A DNA stretch of 64,000 bases from Saccharomycopsis fibuligera x Saccharomycopsis cf. fibuligera (lineage: Eukaryota > Ascomycota > Saccharomycetes > Ascoideales > Saccharomycopsidaceae): positions 310,001 to 374,000 of the forward strand of contig CP012822.1 in the NCBI GenBank assembly GCA_001936135.1, read 5' to 3'. The notes under the pieces were generated by a model. It was not told the DNA's origin and did no database searches. It was given only the letters and a program-made list of their open reading frames with translations. The translations under genes were made by a program, and so were the position numbers. Positions 12,302 through 21,815 of this stretch are shown in pieces; position 1 is the stretch's first letter, and each line of letters starts with the position of its first letter.

Positions 12302-14834
12302 TTCAAGTATAGCCGACGATACACTTATTCTTATCGACGGAGGAAGCCAGGCTACCCTCACCAATGATTTATCACATATAGGGAATTACACGAATTATGA
12401 TGATAATTACTACCCCAACGTAGACCTAACCACACTAGATGGTAATATCAAAATCCTAGGTCATGGCAAGATGAGATTGCGCATAGGAGACTCTATGATT
12501 AAGCTTGACTGCTATTATGCTCCCTCAGCACCATATGCTATTATAAATGAGAGCTCACTAATACAGAAACTAGACAGTTTCGATGTTAAAGTAATAGAAG
12601 TTGGAGGTAAAAAGAAAATTGTAAAGGTCCTTAAACATGGCCATTATAATCTTGAAATTGAGATAATAGACGACCTTACATGGCTCAGTGGAAAGTATAT
12701 TATTAAGAATAAAGTGAGATTAATAGCATCAGTTGGTAGTAGTCTTCATAGCATTCTAGGACACGTTAACAATAACTCATTAAAATCTTCCATCAAACAC
12801 AACACAATTATAGCAGATCCAACAAAAATTGCATCACTAAATGCAAAGGAAGATTGCTATGAGTGTGCTATTGCAAAGGGAAAGAAACATGCAGCTGTCC
12901 CAAACTCGAGACTGGTGTACATAAAGAAAAATCCATTTGAAAACATGGTTTCGGATGTTTGCGAACTAGGTACGAAAATTAATGACACACCAAATTATTT
13001 TGTCACCTTTCGCGACCAGTACACCGGCTACACTAAAGTCTTCACCATGTACAAAAAGAATGAGGTAAAGGACAAGTTATTTCACTATATTCGATGGGTG
13101 AAAAATCAATTTGCTGAGCGCGGATTTCGTGTGAAAAGCCTCTTCACCGATAGGGGGACCGAATATCTAAACTCCGAGGTCACAGACATATTGAGTGAAG
13201 CCGGAATTGAATCACACACCACAAGCGGATACACTCCAGCATCCAACGGAATGTCGGAGCGCCTAAATCAAACGCTATTAAGTGACGCGCGAACAATACT
13301 TCACAGTGGCAAACTAGAATCAAAATTCTGGCCAGAAGCAATACTTCACGTTACAACCATTCGTAATACGAAGTTAAAGACATCCGCAGCTAAACTAATA
13401 GGACTAGAACCACTCGATGCTAGGCGGCTACGTATATTCGGGGAAATTGTGAGTGTTCACATCCCACCAAACGAAGGAAAACTTGAAACCAGAAGCCACA
13501 TAGGAATCTATTTGGGACATGATGAACAAACATACGGAGTCACAACCTTCATTCCAGTCCCACTGATGAAAAAGGGATTCTTTGAATACACCCGTCATGT
13601 TCGGTTCTTTAGACAAAGTATCCTCTACCCAGACTACATAAATCTCAAATTAAGTGGTGGAAAACTCGACAACATAGCATTTGAAAATGACAATCAGTAT
13701 GACTTTTCTGTTGAAGATCACAACGAGATAAATTCAAGGGGGCAAGAACATGTCGAGGAGATATACTATTCTGGGAATGATGAAGAAATTATGGACCCAT
13801 ATGAAAATGAGCGAGTTGACAGTGATTTTAACGAACAACCAACTATGCCAGAAACTGATGCAGAAGAAGAAGAAGCGATGAGAGAAGAGGATGATGATGA
13901 ATATGGCAATGATGTACAGGAACAGAAACAAAATTATCTTGGAAATTCGAGACGAGTAGAATTTGATAATAACTATAACAACCGCGAAGTTTTGGATCTG
14001 AGCAGCGAGTGGCAATCATTGGCACTGAGCACCAGTGTTACGAACGGAGACCATTCCAAAACCCCCATAGAACAGGTCATCGTCTCTGACGAGGAAGACT
14101 CCCAGACACCGGTCGCGCCTGCGAAAACCACAAAACGCAAACTATCAGACATTCATGGCGAGCAACAACCACTCAGTGAGGACGGGCAAACATTGCCACA
14201 AATAGGTGATGAACAACTACTACCCAATGAGGACGGTCTAAGACTGCATAAAATATTTGATAAGCAACTACTACCCATTGAGGACGGGATAAAAGTGTCT
14301 CACCTACCTAATGAGCAACTACTACCCAATGAGGACGGTCTAAGACTGCATAAAATATTTGATAAGCAACTACTACCCATTGAGGACGGGATAAAAGTGT
14401 CACATCTACCTAATGAGCAGCTACTACCCAATGAGGACGGTCTAAGAATGCATAAAATATTTGATAAGCAATTACTACCCATTGAGGACGGGCTAAAACT
14501 GTCTCAATTACTTGATGAGCAGCTACTACCCAATGAGGACGGTCTAAGAATGCATAAAATATTTGATAAGCAATTACTACCCATTGAGGACGGGCTAAAA
14601 CTGTCTCAATTACTTGATGAGCAACAACTACCCACTGAACAATGCTGCTTAGGCTCATCGCGCACGATGTGCCCGCCAGTGAAACTGATACCGAGTCACC
14701 AATCAAATCCGAGTGACACAATCACTCAAAGTGGTGATTCGAAGAACAAACCAACCACCCCATTTTGGCTCAAGTCTTTTACAAGCCTTAAAAGGAAACC
14801 AACTACGCATTTCCAAGCACCTTTATTAAGGTAA
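12171..14834 (+). CDS. Element A pol: protease, integrase, repeat-rich linker
   Basis: This 887-codon frame is entered from gag by +1 shift, so its nominal start is not a real initiation site. Protease: the usual D-S/T-G reads D56-G-G-S (LIDGGSQATL), an unusual replacement of the serine/threonine. Integrase: an HHCC-like zinc region with CYECAIAKGK, then catalytic D in MVSDVCE, D in LFTDRGTEY and E in NGMSERLNQT. After integrase an acidic stretch leads into 17-residue repeats (14157-14642), then TTPFWLKSFT and a stop at 14834. The RT fingers and most of the palm are absent, and the next reading frame resumes just before FVDDFLI. The product should process and integrate but cannot reverse transcribe. 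Confidence 0.85.
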   Translation: MEPTIKHIGQERTITEKLRKYIRNPKSTTQHPMGIIKRGTRTINSSIADDTLILIDGGSQATLTNDLSHIGNYTNYDDNYYPNVDLTTLDGNIKILGHGKMRLRIGDSMIKLDCYYAPSAPYAIINESSLIQKLDSFDVKVIEVGGKKKIVKVLKHGHYNLEIEIIDDLTWLSGKYIIKNKVRLIASVGSSLHSILGHVNNNSLKSSIKHNTIIADPTKIASLNAKEDCYECAIAKGKKHAAVPNSRLVYIKKNPFENMVSDVCELGTKINDTPNYFVTFRDQYTGYTKVFTMYKKNEVKDKLFHYIRWVKNQFAERGFRVKSLFTDRGTEYLNSEVTDILSEAGIESHTTSGYTPASNGMSERLNQTLLSDARTILHSGKLESKFWPEAILHVTTIRNTKLKTSAAKLIGLEPLDARRLRIFGEIVSVHIPPNEGKLETRSHIGIYLGHDEQTYGVTTFIPVPLMKKGFFEYTRHVRFFRQSILYPDYINLKLSGGKLDNIAFENDNQYDFSVEDHNEINSRGQEHVEEIYYSGNDEEIMDPYENERVDSDFNEQPTMPETDAEEEEAMREEDDDEYGNDVQEQKQNYLGNSRRVEFDNNYNNREVLDLSSEWQSLALSTSVTNGDHSKTPIEQVIVSDEEDSQTPVAPAKTTKRKLSDIHGEQQPLSEDGQTLPQIGDEQLLPNEDGLRLHKIFDKQLLPIEDGIKVSHLPNEQLLPNEDGLRLHKIFDKQLLPIEDGIKVSHLPNEQLLPNEDGLRMHKIFDKQLLPIEDGLKLSQLLDEQLLPNEDGLRMHKIFDKQLLPIEDGLKLSQLLDEQQLPTEQCCLGSSRTMCPPVKLIPSHQSNPSDTITQSGDSKNKPTTPFWLKSFTSLKRKPTTHFQAPLLR
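12281..12287 (+). promoter_or_regulatory. Candidate +1 frameshift heptamer GCG-AGG-C (element A)
   Basis: In the gag frame the codons are CAA GCG AGG CAC. Skipping the A of AGG gives GCG then GGC ACT CGC, which enters the pol frame, open here until 14834. GCG in the P site with a rare, slowly decoded A-site codon is the Ty3 logic (GCG-AGU-U), and AGG-C is the Ty1 A-site context. The location is only 18 bases upstream of the gag stop. Confidence 0.7.
14157..14642 (+). repeat. 51-bp tandem repeat (17 aa) in element A pol linker
   Basis: About nine and a half 51-bp units encode alternating 17-residue blocks: DEQLLPNEDGLRLHKIF and DKQLLPIEDGIKVSHLP, with variants. Pairs form a 102-bp higher-order unit, and the last two pairs are the most alike, showing stepwise expansion. 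The repeats lie between integrase and RT, a normally disordered, length-tolerant region of copia polyproteins. Confidence 0.9.
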
Positions 14835-15883
14835 ATACAGAAGGAATAGCTTGTGCAATTATTGGTATTTTTGTTGATGATTTCCTTATAACTGCTGTTA
14901 GTGAACACGAATTAGACTCTATTGTCCGCCTGCTAATGGCAAAATACACAATCAAGATCATTGCAGCAGATCACGGTGGCAAACAGAAATTTCTAGGTAC
15001 CGACCTAAAAGTGGAGAGAGGAAACGACAACCAAGTGGTCAGCATTCTGCTAGATCAAGAGCAGTACATCATCAACTCCTGCCGGGAGTATGATATACAA
15101 AGCCCTAACAGAATGTTAAAAACACCATTGACACCAGGTTTTTACTTTAATAGAAATGATCACCCACTCGACGTTGATCAACGAGAGTTGAACACAAGGG
15201 TAACCCAGTATCGAAGATTGATTGGAACACTATTATATATTGGTACAATGAGTCGGCCAGACGCACTTTATGCAATAAATTATCTAGATAAATTTTCTCA
15301 TTATCCACACCGAGTCTTGTTTGATCAAATTATTAGAGTATTCGGCTATCTACTACAGACAAAGGAAAGAGCGCTTAGATATGGAGAAGATAAAAGCGAT
15401 AAGAGACTAATAGGTTACAGTGATAGCGATTATGCACAAGAACCAGAGAATAGTCGGTCTACAATAGGATATCTCTTCCGCTTAAATAATGCCAACATTC
15501 ACTGGAAATCCACACAAACATCTTTAACGTGTCAATCATCTACTGAAGCAGAATTACAAGCGGTTACAGCAGCTACCAATGAAGCGTCTTGGCTAAATGA
15601 ATTATTGATATTCATTGGTCTCGTTAAAGAACGATTACCGTACTTATTGAAGGTTGACAATACGTCTGCCATAAAGAAAGTCATCAATGGTAATTTTTCA
15701 TCAAAATCTAAACATTATGCTGTGCGTTTGAACGTTGCCCTAGACAGATACCAGGGACATGAATTTACCATTGAGCATGTACCGTCATCACTACAGCTAG
15801 CAGATATACTCACAAAGCCAGTTACTACGGTGATCATGAGTAACATATGTGACTTAGTTTTTGAGCCACGAAATACAGTTTAA
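14800..15883 (+). pseudogene. Element A RT remnant and RNase H
   Basis: A frame open from about 14800 reads STFIKVNTEGIACAII, then GIFVDDFLITAV (RT active site F-V-D-D), connection domain, SRPDALYAINYL, and RNase H with YSDSDYAQEPENSRST, SSTEAELQAVTAA and VDNTSAI. It ends AADILTKPV-like (LADILTKPVTT) before the stop at 15883. It lacks the upstream RT motifs (fingers, first catalytic Asp block, GLKQ block) because of a deletion whose junction is near 14790-14800. It is in a different frame from the upstream pol, so it is not translated with it. Confidence 0.85.
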
Positions 15884-15890
15884 GGGGGTA

Positions 15891-16284
15891 TGTTGGATTT
15901 ATACCAATTAACATCTTTCATACCGTCCATTTGGTATAATCTCCTTTTTGGTAAACTGCCTTTTGCGGCCGAGAACATTTGAGCGCACGCATGATTGCTA
16001 AGGAGAACAACATCAAAGATGTGATGGAAAATTTTTCATCACCTGAGCATTATGGGTGAGTAATGAAATTATTATATATAGTCTGAAAGACAGAATGTTT
16101 TTATTAAATGATATAGTTTATAATAAGTAAGGAAATATAAGTCCAATTTCATTACTAAAGAAAAATATTAGTATCTCAGTAAGTGGCTATCCTTCACTAC
16201 TAGAGGAGAGACTAGTCTAACCAGTGCTATCCAGAGGGGACAACCTCAGGTATGGGTAGCAGATATAGTCACTATACTCCGACA
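15891..16284 (+). repeat. 3' LTR of element A
   Basis: 394 bp, identical to the 5' LTR by eye. It is preceded by the purine-rich TTTAAGGGGGTA and followed by the target duplication CTTCC (16285-16289). Confidence 0.93.
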
Positions 16285-16289
16285 CTTCC

Positions 16290-16368
16290 TAGTCGATCCT
16301 AGATACAATTATGAATCCAGAAACCTTTTCACGTCTAAATTCAGACCCTACGACCCCATCTCTTATAT
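16290..16368 (+). repeat. E-type solo LTR, right part
   Basis: It continues the LTR interrupted at 10677 (AGTCGATCCTAGATAC...), includes ATGAATCCAGAAACC (the gag start carried in E LTRs), and ends CTCTTATATA. TTACG at 16369-16373 matches TTACG at 10449-10453. The LTR end is 11 bp upstream of the tRNA-Pro 5' end. Confidence 0.85.
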
Positions 16369-16379
16369 ATTACGTAACT

Positions 16380-16486
16380 GGGCCGCATGGTCTAGAGGTA
16401 TGATTCTCGCTTTGGGTTGCGAGCCTTGGTGGACCGAGGCTTACCGAGCATGTGAGAGGTCCAGGGTTCAATTCCCTGTGTGGCCC
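16380..16486 (+). tRNA. tRNA-Pro(UGG) with 34-nt intron, copy 1
   Basis: The acceptor strands GGGCCGC and GTGGCCC pair (one G-U). The D arm is TGGTCTAGAGGTATGA. The anticodon arm is CTCGC, loop TTTGGG with anticodon TGG, intron at 16417-16450 directly 3' of position 37, then T and GTGAG. The T arm contains GGGTTCAATTCCC (B box). A T7 run follows as the Pol III terminator. The layout matches yeast intron-bearing tRNA-Pro(UGG). The 5' flank is occupied by an E-type LTR. A paralogue is at 32413. Confidence 0.95.
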
Positions 16487-16870
16487 TTTTTTTACCTCAA
16501 GCATTCAGACGAAATCAGTAAGAGTTGAGAGAGTGCCGACAACAAAGTATCGCGCACCCCTATGCCGCATGGATGACGCGCAACCAATTGTGAATGGTCT
16601 TTAATTCTAACATAGCCAACAGTTTTTGGGTCGCACCGATACCAATAACACAGTGAGGAACATTGTGTTCAACAACAATGCTATCGGAGACATTCAGGCG
16701 ATACAGACGAACAGTGAATGCCATAAGAAAGATATCCGGAGATATTCAGGGATACCGTCAAATAATGGCCATAATTTCTGACTTACATGAAAATATAGAG
16801 TTCTTACTTACTACTATAAACCGCACAACGCTACTCATACAGGTTACTATTTATACGCGATTCAACCCAA
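16487..16870 (+). repeat. tRNA-Pro 3' flank, duplicated at 32520-32895
   Basis: From the T-run onward, ACCTCAAGCATTCAGAC, GAGAGTGCCGACAACAAAGT and ACATAGCCAACAGTTTTTGG recur with a few differences downstream of the second tRNA-Pro. It runs into a very old B-type LTR-like segment (ATGAAAATATAGAG..., ACTATTTATAC). No gene seen. Confidence 0.8.
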
Positions 16871-18245
16871 AGTATTGAGGTCATTACGTTTTTCAATACA
16901 ATGACCATTATTTGGCTAGTGGGCATATGAGGCTCTCACATCCATAATATGAACACTGAGATATCAGCACTCAGCAGCACCATGCATGCCATCAATCCGC
17001 TCTGAATGTTCAAAATCTCTCAATAGTGATGGGTACTTTAACATTTAGAAGCAAAGTCCAGTACTTCCGTCAACTGACATCGATGCTTTTTATGATGGGT
17101 ACTCCTGGCGTCTCAAACATCATTAAACAGCCTTCAAACAACAACGACGAATTTTTACAACTCACAGAAAAAGAAGAACCGCGGGTTAACTCGATCCTTA
17201 AAGCAAATGTTGGTGGTTATGGTGATCTTGTTCACGAACAAGAGCACGTTTGCAAAAATTTACATAAAACACTGAAAGCTGCCAAGTACATCGTAGAACA
17301 ACACGAGAGTATGAAACAAGTATCTAACATCCGCTCTGCTGGTAGTTAGGATGTTGACAAGTTTGCCAAGGATGTTAGACTGTTCAAAGAAACGCCACGC
17401 AAAATCAAATATCCTCGGAGGGACGAATCGTTAACCGAAGAAGCTCTTCAAGGACTCCTTGGCCACATGGCACAAATTAGAACTGTGGTAAACATGATAC
17501 AAAGAAAAAGAAATTTGGGCGATCTATTGGACGCGATGGAGAAACATTACCTAACTGTGCTTTAAAGCGTAACTGCAAATCATCTTAAGCAATTCAAGTA
17601 CTAAGATAAGAACAAAAAAGGTGCGAATGAAAATGAATGGAGTTCTACGCAAAACAACAAGCTATCCAAAAAATAAAAATTGTTTTTAAAAGGCAATAAA
17701 CCGACTAGTATTAGAGACACAGTTGCTGATAGTGGCGCACAAGCAGCTCTTTTCAGTAATAAATACTATTCATATGGTTCAAAACCGGCCAGAGAAACCT
17801 ATCAGTAAACAAAAGCGACAAATATATTAGTAAGTGCTAAACGAAAATTTCACCTGGTATTAGGAAACAACAAAGTTATTATTGACAAATTAATTTGAGA
17901 CGAAACCGAGGATAACATTGCAGCTGAAAACAATGTTTTCAACACAAAATAATTGGTAATTATCAAAACCGTGTTTGATAGTTATAAGCAACAGATACGA
18001 ACTAATAAAAAAGACGGATATCCATACCTAGCAGCAGAGATGATCAAGGCCAAAGCAATCCATAACATTCTTCGCAAATTATTACATGCTAACAATAAAT
18101 ACCTACAGAAAACGCAAAAAGATGAAAACGTCAGAGCCAAAGAAAATGTACACAATGGTAAAGAATCCACTACGTCCTGCAATCAAAAACTTCACCCAAA
18201 TCCGCCATTCAGGGTATCCGGGATTCATGTAACGCAAAACTTTCA
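16871..18245 (+). pseudogene. Family B relic: LTR end, gag and protease
   Basis: ATGAACACTGAGATATCAGC near 16950 corresponds to the B gag start in the LTR. Gag is readable from about 17026: TLTFRSKVQYFRQL, FLQLTEKEEP, then after a stop at 17349 DVDKFAKDVRLFKET, ESLTEEALQGL and IRTVVNMI, the same order as in B1. Protease survives as DTVADSGAQAALFSN near 17725. The last part (17953-18245) resembles the B pol stretch that ends in a Cys-x2-Cys zinc site. Several stops and indels. It is cut off at 18246 by a C-type LTR. Confidence 0.8.
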
Positions 18246-18511
18246 TGGTTCAATTTCAGATATTCATCCTTTCAAAACTCTCAGTTTCTTTACGTATTGA
18301 CTGTTTATCTTTTCTACTCCTTCTGTTTTTTCACCCACCGTGGCGGTCTACCGTTCACCCATCTACATGATATACAGTTCTGACGCATGTTCCTTTTTTA
18401 CTTTCTCCCACTCGTTTCTTTCTACTTAAGGCGGACCACTACCTCTTCTCTTCCATTATCGCTCTTTACCTTTCCTACTTCTTTACCGAACAAACCCCAA
18501 CAAACTCTACT
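18246..18511 (+). repeat. C-type LTR, forward, partial and decayed
   Basis: It starts TGGTTCAATTTCAGATATTC (C consensus TGTTGAATTTCAAACATTC), contains TACAGTTCTGACGCATGTT and TTTACCTTTCCTACTTCTTTACC, and stops within the LTR at CAAACTCTACT, where a reverse C copy begins. The CGTCTAGG repeat region is missing. Confidence 0.7.
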
Positions 18512-20473
18512 TGTAAAAAGTAGGATGTAAGGTAGAAGACAAAAAATACAACGTTTATTAGACTAGATAAAGAAAGTAAAGTTTGTTAAGCTTACTTAGG
18601 TAAAGTAGTAAGAAACGTAGAGAAAGACAAAAGAAAAGAAGCGGGAAAGCACCCTGTTTAGTAGCAAAAATAAGTGGCAAAACTGAATTCAGAGTGGCGT
18701 GATAAGAGTGGCGAGAAAAAGAAAACTTTTCACGTTGCAGTAAGGCTCAGCACCGCGTCTAGACGGGGCACCTAGACGGGGCACCTAAAGGGCATGGAAA
18801 AGTAAACAACCCACATGCTTCAGAACTGTATACCATGCAAATGGATGAATCGTATGCCATGACGATGTATGAAAAAATAAAAAGGAGTAAAGAAGATAAA
18901 GGATCGGAAAGTGAAGAAAGGGACATAGGAAAATGAATGTTTGAAATTCAACACACCCTTCTAAACAGGAATATGATGAAGGGAAATAAAGTAAGAAAGT
19001 TACTGTCGCCAGATAAAGAAACAAAGAAATTAATCAGTTGAAAATAAGGGAGCATAAAGTGGTGAAAGTGGTACGGTCGGTGGCCTTAGTGAGGATGTGA
19101 GCCATGTTAACCTTAGTGTTGACATAGTTAAGTTTGATGACCTTCTGCTCCACCAAAGTTCTGATGAAGTGGATTCTCACGGCAATGTGCTTGGTCGTTT
19201 GGTGTAGAGCTTTGTGTGAACCGAGAGTAAGCGCACTAAGGTTGTCGCTGGTACAGGTGATGTATGAGCAGTGGAAGCCAATTTCATTGAGAAGGTTCAT
19301 AACATAGACACCTGTTCTGGCAGCTTCGCTCAAGGCAACGTATTCTGCTTCTGCACTACTGAACGCAACACAGCTCTGCTTTCTGCTAGACCATGACACA
19401 ATTTGATTATTGATCATTACCAAGTGGCCACTTTGCAGCTTTCTGTCCAGCTTGGAGGTAGCATAGTCGGAGTCGCTGAAGACAGTAATCCTGGAGTCTT
19501 GTTCAGGCGGATAATCAGTGACAAGACCGTCAGTTTTTGACTTGCCGAAATACCGAAAGTCCTTAATATCCACATTACCAGCTTCAGGTCTGTGGACAAG
19601 ACCTCTGTCTTTGGTTTCAAAGAGGTAGTGAAACACCCTATAAGCAGCTTTCAAGTGTGTAGCCCTTGCTTTGAGAACAAACTGACTGAGAAGACTGATA
19701 GCGAAGGAAATGTCGCTTCTAACAGAGTTGGCAACGTAAAGCAATGTACCAACAATGGAGCGAAACTTTGATTGCTCCGCTTCTGAGGATTCTAGTGAGT
19801 GCTCATCATATGGATCAAAGCCTTTCACCATTGGAGTTTCCACTTTGCCGAGCTTTGTGACACCGTGTTCTGTCATAATCTTGTCAATGAAGTATAGCAT
19901 CCTGAGCTTGATTGATCCATTAGCGAGCTGCTCGACCGTGACACTTAAGAAGCTTTCAGGAAATCCCAAGTCTTTCATCTTGAACTTCAGATTGAGGGCA
20001 GCCTTGATGTCCTCAACAATCTTGTGGGTCTTGCCACAGATAAGCAAGTCGTCCACATAAATGGCAACAAGACAGTCCTTTCCTCTGAACAAGTATGGGT
20101 CTATAGCACTGGCTTGCAAACCGGCAGCAAAAAGAACCTTGAAGATTCTATCGTACCAGATCTTTGGCGACTGTTTCAATCCGTATAACACTTCTTGAAT
20201 TTCCACAAATGCCCTTTTGGTGTGGATGTACCAGCAGGTGGTCTAACAAACACATCCAGGTCAATATCGCCGTAGAGAAAAGCGTGTTCTGCATCACTGA
20301 GGTAACCACTAATGTCACTGTCTGGCTCTCCCTTTGTGAGAAAAAACCTGGAAGGGCCTGCCTCAACTGTTTTAGGGCCTTCAATAGATCTGATAGGTAT
20401 AGAGCCAACGTCGTTCAAGTACTGCTTTCCATGGTCAACAGAAGCTTTTCTAGCACCATCTGCGCGAATGTTC
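18512..20473 (-). mobile_element. Family C relic, reverse: 3' LTR and pol C-terminal part
   Basis: The LTR occupies 18512-18953 (reverse; TGTAAAAAG...ATTCAACA on the plus strand). The coding part ends at 19034 and reads upward: a short pre-RT piece (VDHGKQYLNDVGSIPIRS, EPDSDISGYLSDAEHAFL) joins directly to LYGDIDLDVFVRPP, then frameshifts near 20200 and continues as LYGLKQSP, YVDDLLICGK and RNase H (VFSDSDYATSK, SSAEAEYVAL) to the natural end at 19034. Compared with C1, exactly 375 bp (125 codons) are missing between two GCTTTTCT octamers. It is cut at 20473 by a forward C LTR. Confidence 0.85.
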
Positions 20474-20751
20474 TGTGGAATTTCAAGCATTCATCTTCCG
20501 TTGTCCCTTACCTTCTTCACTTTCCAATCCTTTATCTTCTTTACTCCTTTTTTTTTATCCATCGTCATGGTATACCGTTCATATATTTGCATGGTAAACA
20601 GTTCTGACGCATGCTGTTTGTTTACTTTTCCATTGCGTCTTGGTGTCCGTCTAGATGCGGTGCCAATCCTTACTGCAGCGTAAAGTTTTCTTTTTCCTGC
20701 CACCCTTCCTTAAACTTATTTTTCGCTTCTACCTTACAGTCTACTTTTTAA
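20474..20751 (+). repeat. C-type LTR, forward, internally deleted
   Basis: It starts TGTGGAATTTCAAGCATTC and includes GGTATACCGTTCATATATTTG, CCGTCTAGATGCGGTGCC and CAGTCTACTTTTTA at the end. The part between the CACGCC segment and the TACAT end is deleted. It follows directly on the reverse C pol relic, the same inverted junction type as at 48494. Confidence 0.75.
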
Positions 20752-21575
20752 AGAAAAGCACCATAACCACCGAAAGTCGCTCGAAGGATTGAATCAACCC
20801 ACCGCTATTCGTTTTCTGTTAGTTTTGGAATTCCATTCTTGTCGTCTGAAGACCGTCTAAGGTACTATGAAACGCCAGGAATATACAACATAAAAAGCAT
20901 AGACTGCATTTGACGGAAGCACTGGACTTTGTTTTTAAACATTAAGGTCTCCATCTGTGCTCTAATAGCATCGTGATTGGGTTGATATCCCGGATAGCAT
21001 AAATTACGCGAGCGGCGGAGTTCGCACCATTAGATAATACTGACATCTCAGGGCTGCTAATTTGGTTGTGAAAGCCTTCTATTTCAACTATAATAAATTA
21101 ATAATAAATAATATAAAGATCTTCGGCTGGACCATGTATAAACTCTTATTGGACAAAATGCAAAGCATATTGGAGTTCCAGAATCAATAGTCCTGACGAA
21201 CATTGAGTTCTAGACCATCAAACCTGGATGAAACAAACTAACGTGTGGTAGAGAGTAATTTCTTGGACATTTTCTTATAAAACAGAATTGGCATATTTAG
21301 GACTATAAACCGTCAATCACTAATATGTTTCACATTCAGTCTGATTGGTATTTATACATGGTCCAACCCATTATTTTTCTATATTTATTATTAGTTAGTT
21401 ATATTGGAAATACAAGGTTTTCACCTCTAAAAACATAAATCCTGAGATGCCAGTATTTCGTAAAGTCCTAAGTAGGCTAATCCTGTTTGGTAGTAGTACG
21501 CCCAAGGAATTATTCTGTATAATATGCTGGAATGTTTCATCCAGGTTTGTTGGTCTAGAACCGAATGTTCGTCAA
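20752..21575 (-). pseudogene. Family B 5' end, reverse: LTR and start of gag (decayed)
   Basis: On the minus strand the LTR (21575-21469 and 21188 to about 21035, split by a younger LTR) is followed by the primer-site region TGGTGCGAACTCCGC and gag equivalents of NPITMLKDVRAQMDTL, RNKVQYF, TEKEQWWVNSILKA. The gag copy is truncated at 20752 by the C-type LTR. It has several indels. The conserved TGGTGCGAACTCCGC right after the LTR supports this as the B primer-binding site. Confidence 0.8.
21194..21463 (+). repeat. Solo LTR, B type, TSD AGTCC, nested in a reverse B LTR
   Basis: A full 270-bp B LTR (TGACGAACATTGAG to CAGTATTTCGTAA) is flanked by AGTCC at 21189-21193 and AGTCC at 21464-21468. 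Both flanks continue into the older reverse B LTR. Length equals that of the B1 LTRs. Confidence 0.9.
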
Positions 21576-21741
21576 ATTACTAGGCTCCTAGCAAACGGTA
21601 GAAAGTATAACAGTAAAATGTAGGAAGCAAAGCCCTGATATGCAGGAAGTAAACTAGCCAGAGGAGTTCGCTGGCCTTTGCTTTTTCAGAAGCTCTAGGA
21701 AGATAACCACCGATTGGTCTACTGAGAGATTTGCAAAAAAA
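21576..21741. other. Short spacer, no feature seen
   Basis: AT-rich spacer between the B relic and tRNA-Arg; the last bases include the T7 terminator of the reverse tRNA gene (21735-21741). Confidence 0.4.
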
Positions 21742-21815
21742 CACCGAACCTGGGACTCGAACCCAGAATCTCCTGATTAGAAGTCAGACGCCCTAACCAA
21801 TTAGGCTAGCCCGGC
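21742..21815 (-). tRNA. tRNA-Arg(UCU)
   Basis: On the minus strand: acceptor GCCGGGC pairs with GTTCGGT (three G-U), TA at 8-9, D arm GCCTAATTGGTTAGGGC, anticodon arm TCTGA-CTTCTAA-TCAGG with anticodon TCT, T arm CTGGG-TTCGAGT-CCCAG, discriminator G. No intron. A T7 run follows as Pol III terminator. The anticodon arm agrees with yeast tRNA-Arg(UCU). Unlike the two tRNA-Pro genes, its immediate 5' flank has no LTR; the nearest is about 270 bp upstream. Confidence 0.95.

Larger units (their letters stand above)
10678..16284 (+). mobile_element. Element A: Ty1/copia retrotransposon, full ends, defective inside
   Basis: It has two 394-bp LTRs (10678-11071 and 15891-16284) that read identical by eye and start TGTTGG and end CCGACA. 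The target duplication CTTCC is at 10673-10677 and 16285-16289. Order is gag, protease, integrase, RT remnant, RNase H. TGGCGTTACAGACAGG directly after the 5' LTR is the candidate primer site; I could not assign its tRNA. TTTAAGGGGGTA before the 3' LTR is the polypurine tract. Identical LTRs indicate a recent insertion, yet gag has a frame problem near its start and most of the RT is missing. Confidence 0.93.

Noticed and set aside
14300-14721. Minus-strand repetitive frames at 14300-14721
   Set aside because: They mirror the 51-bp repeat of element A pol and have no independent support.
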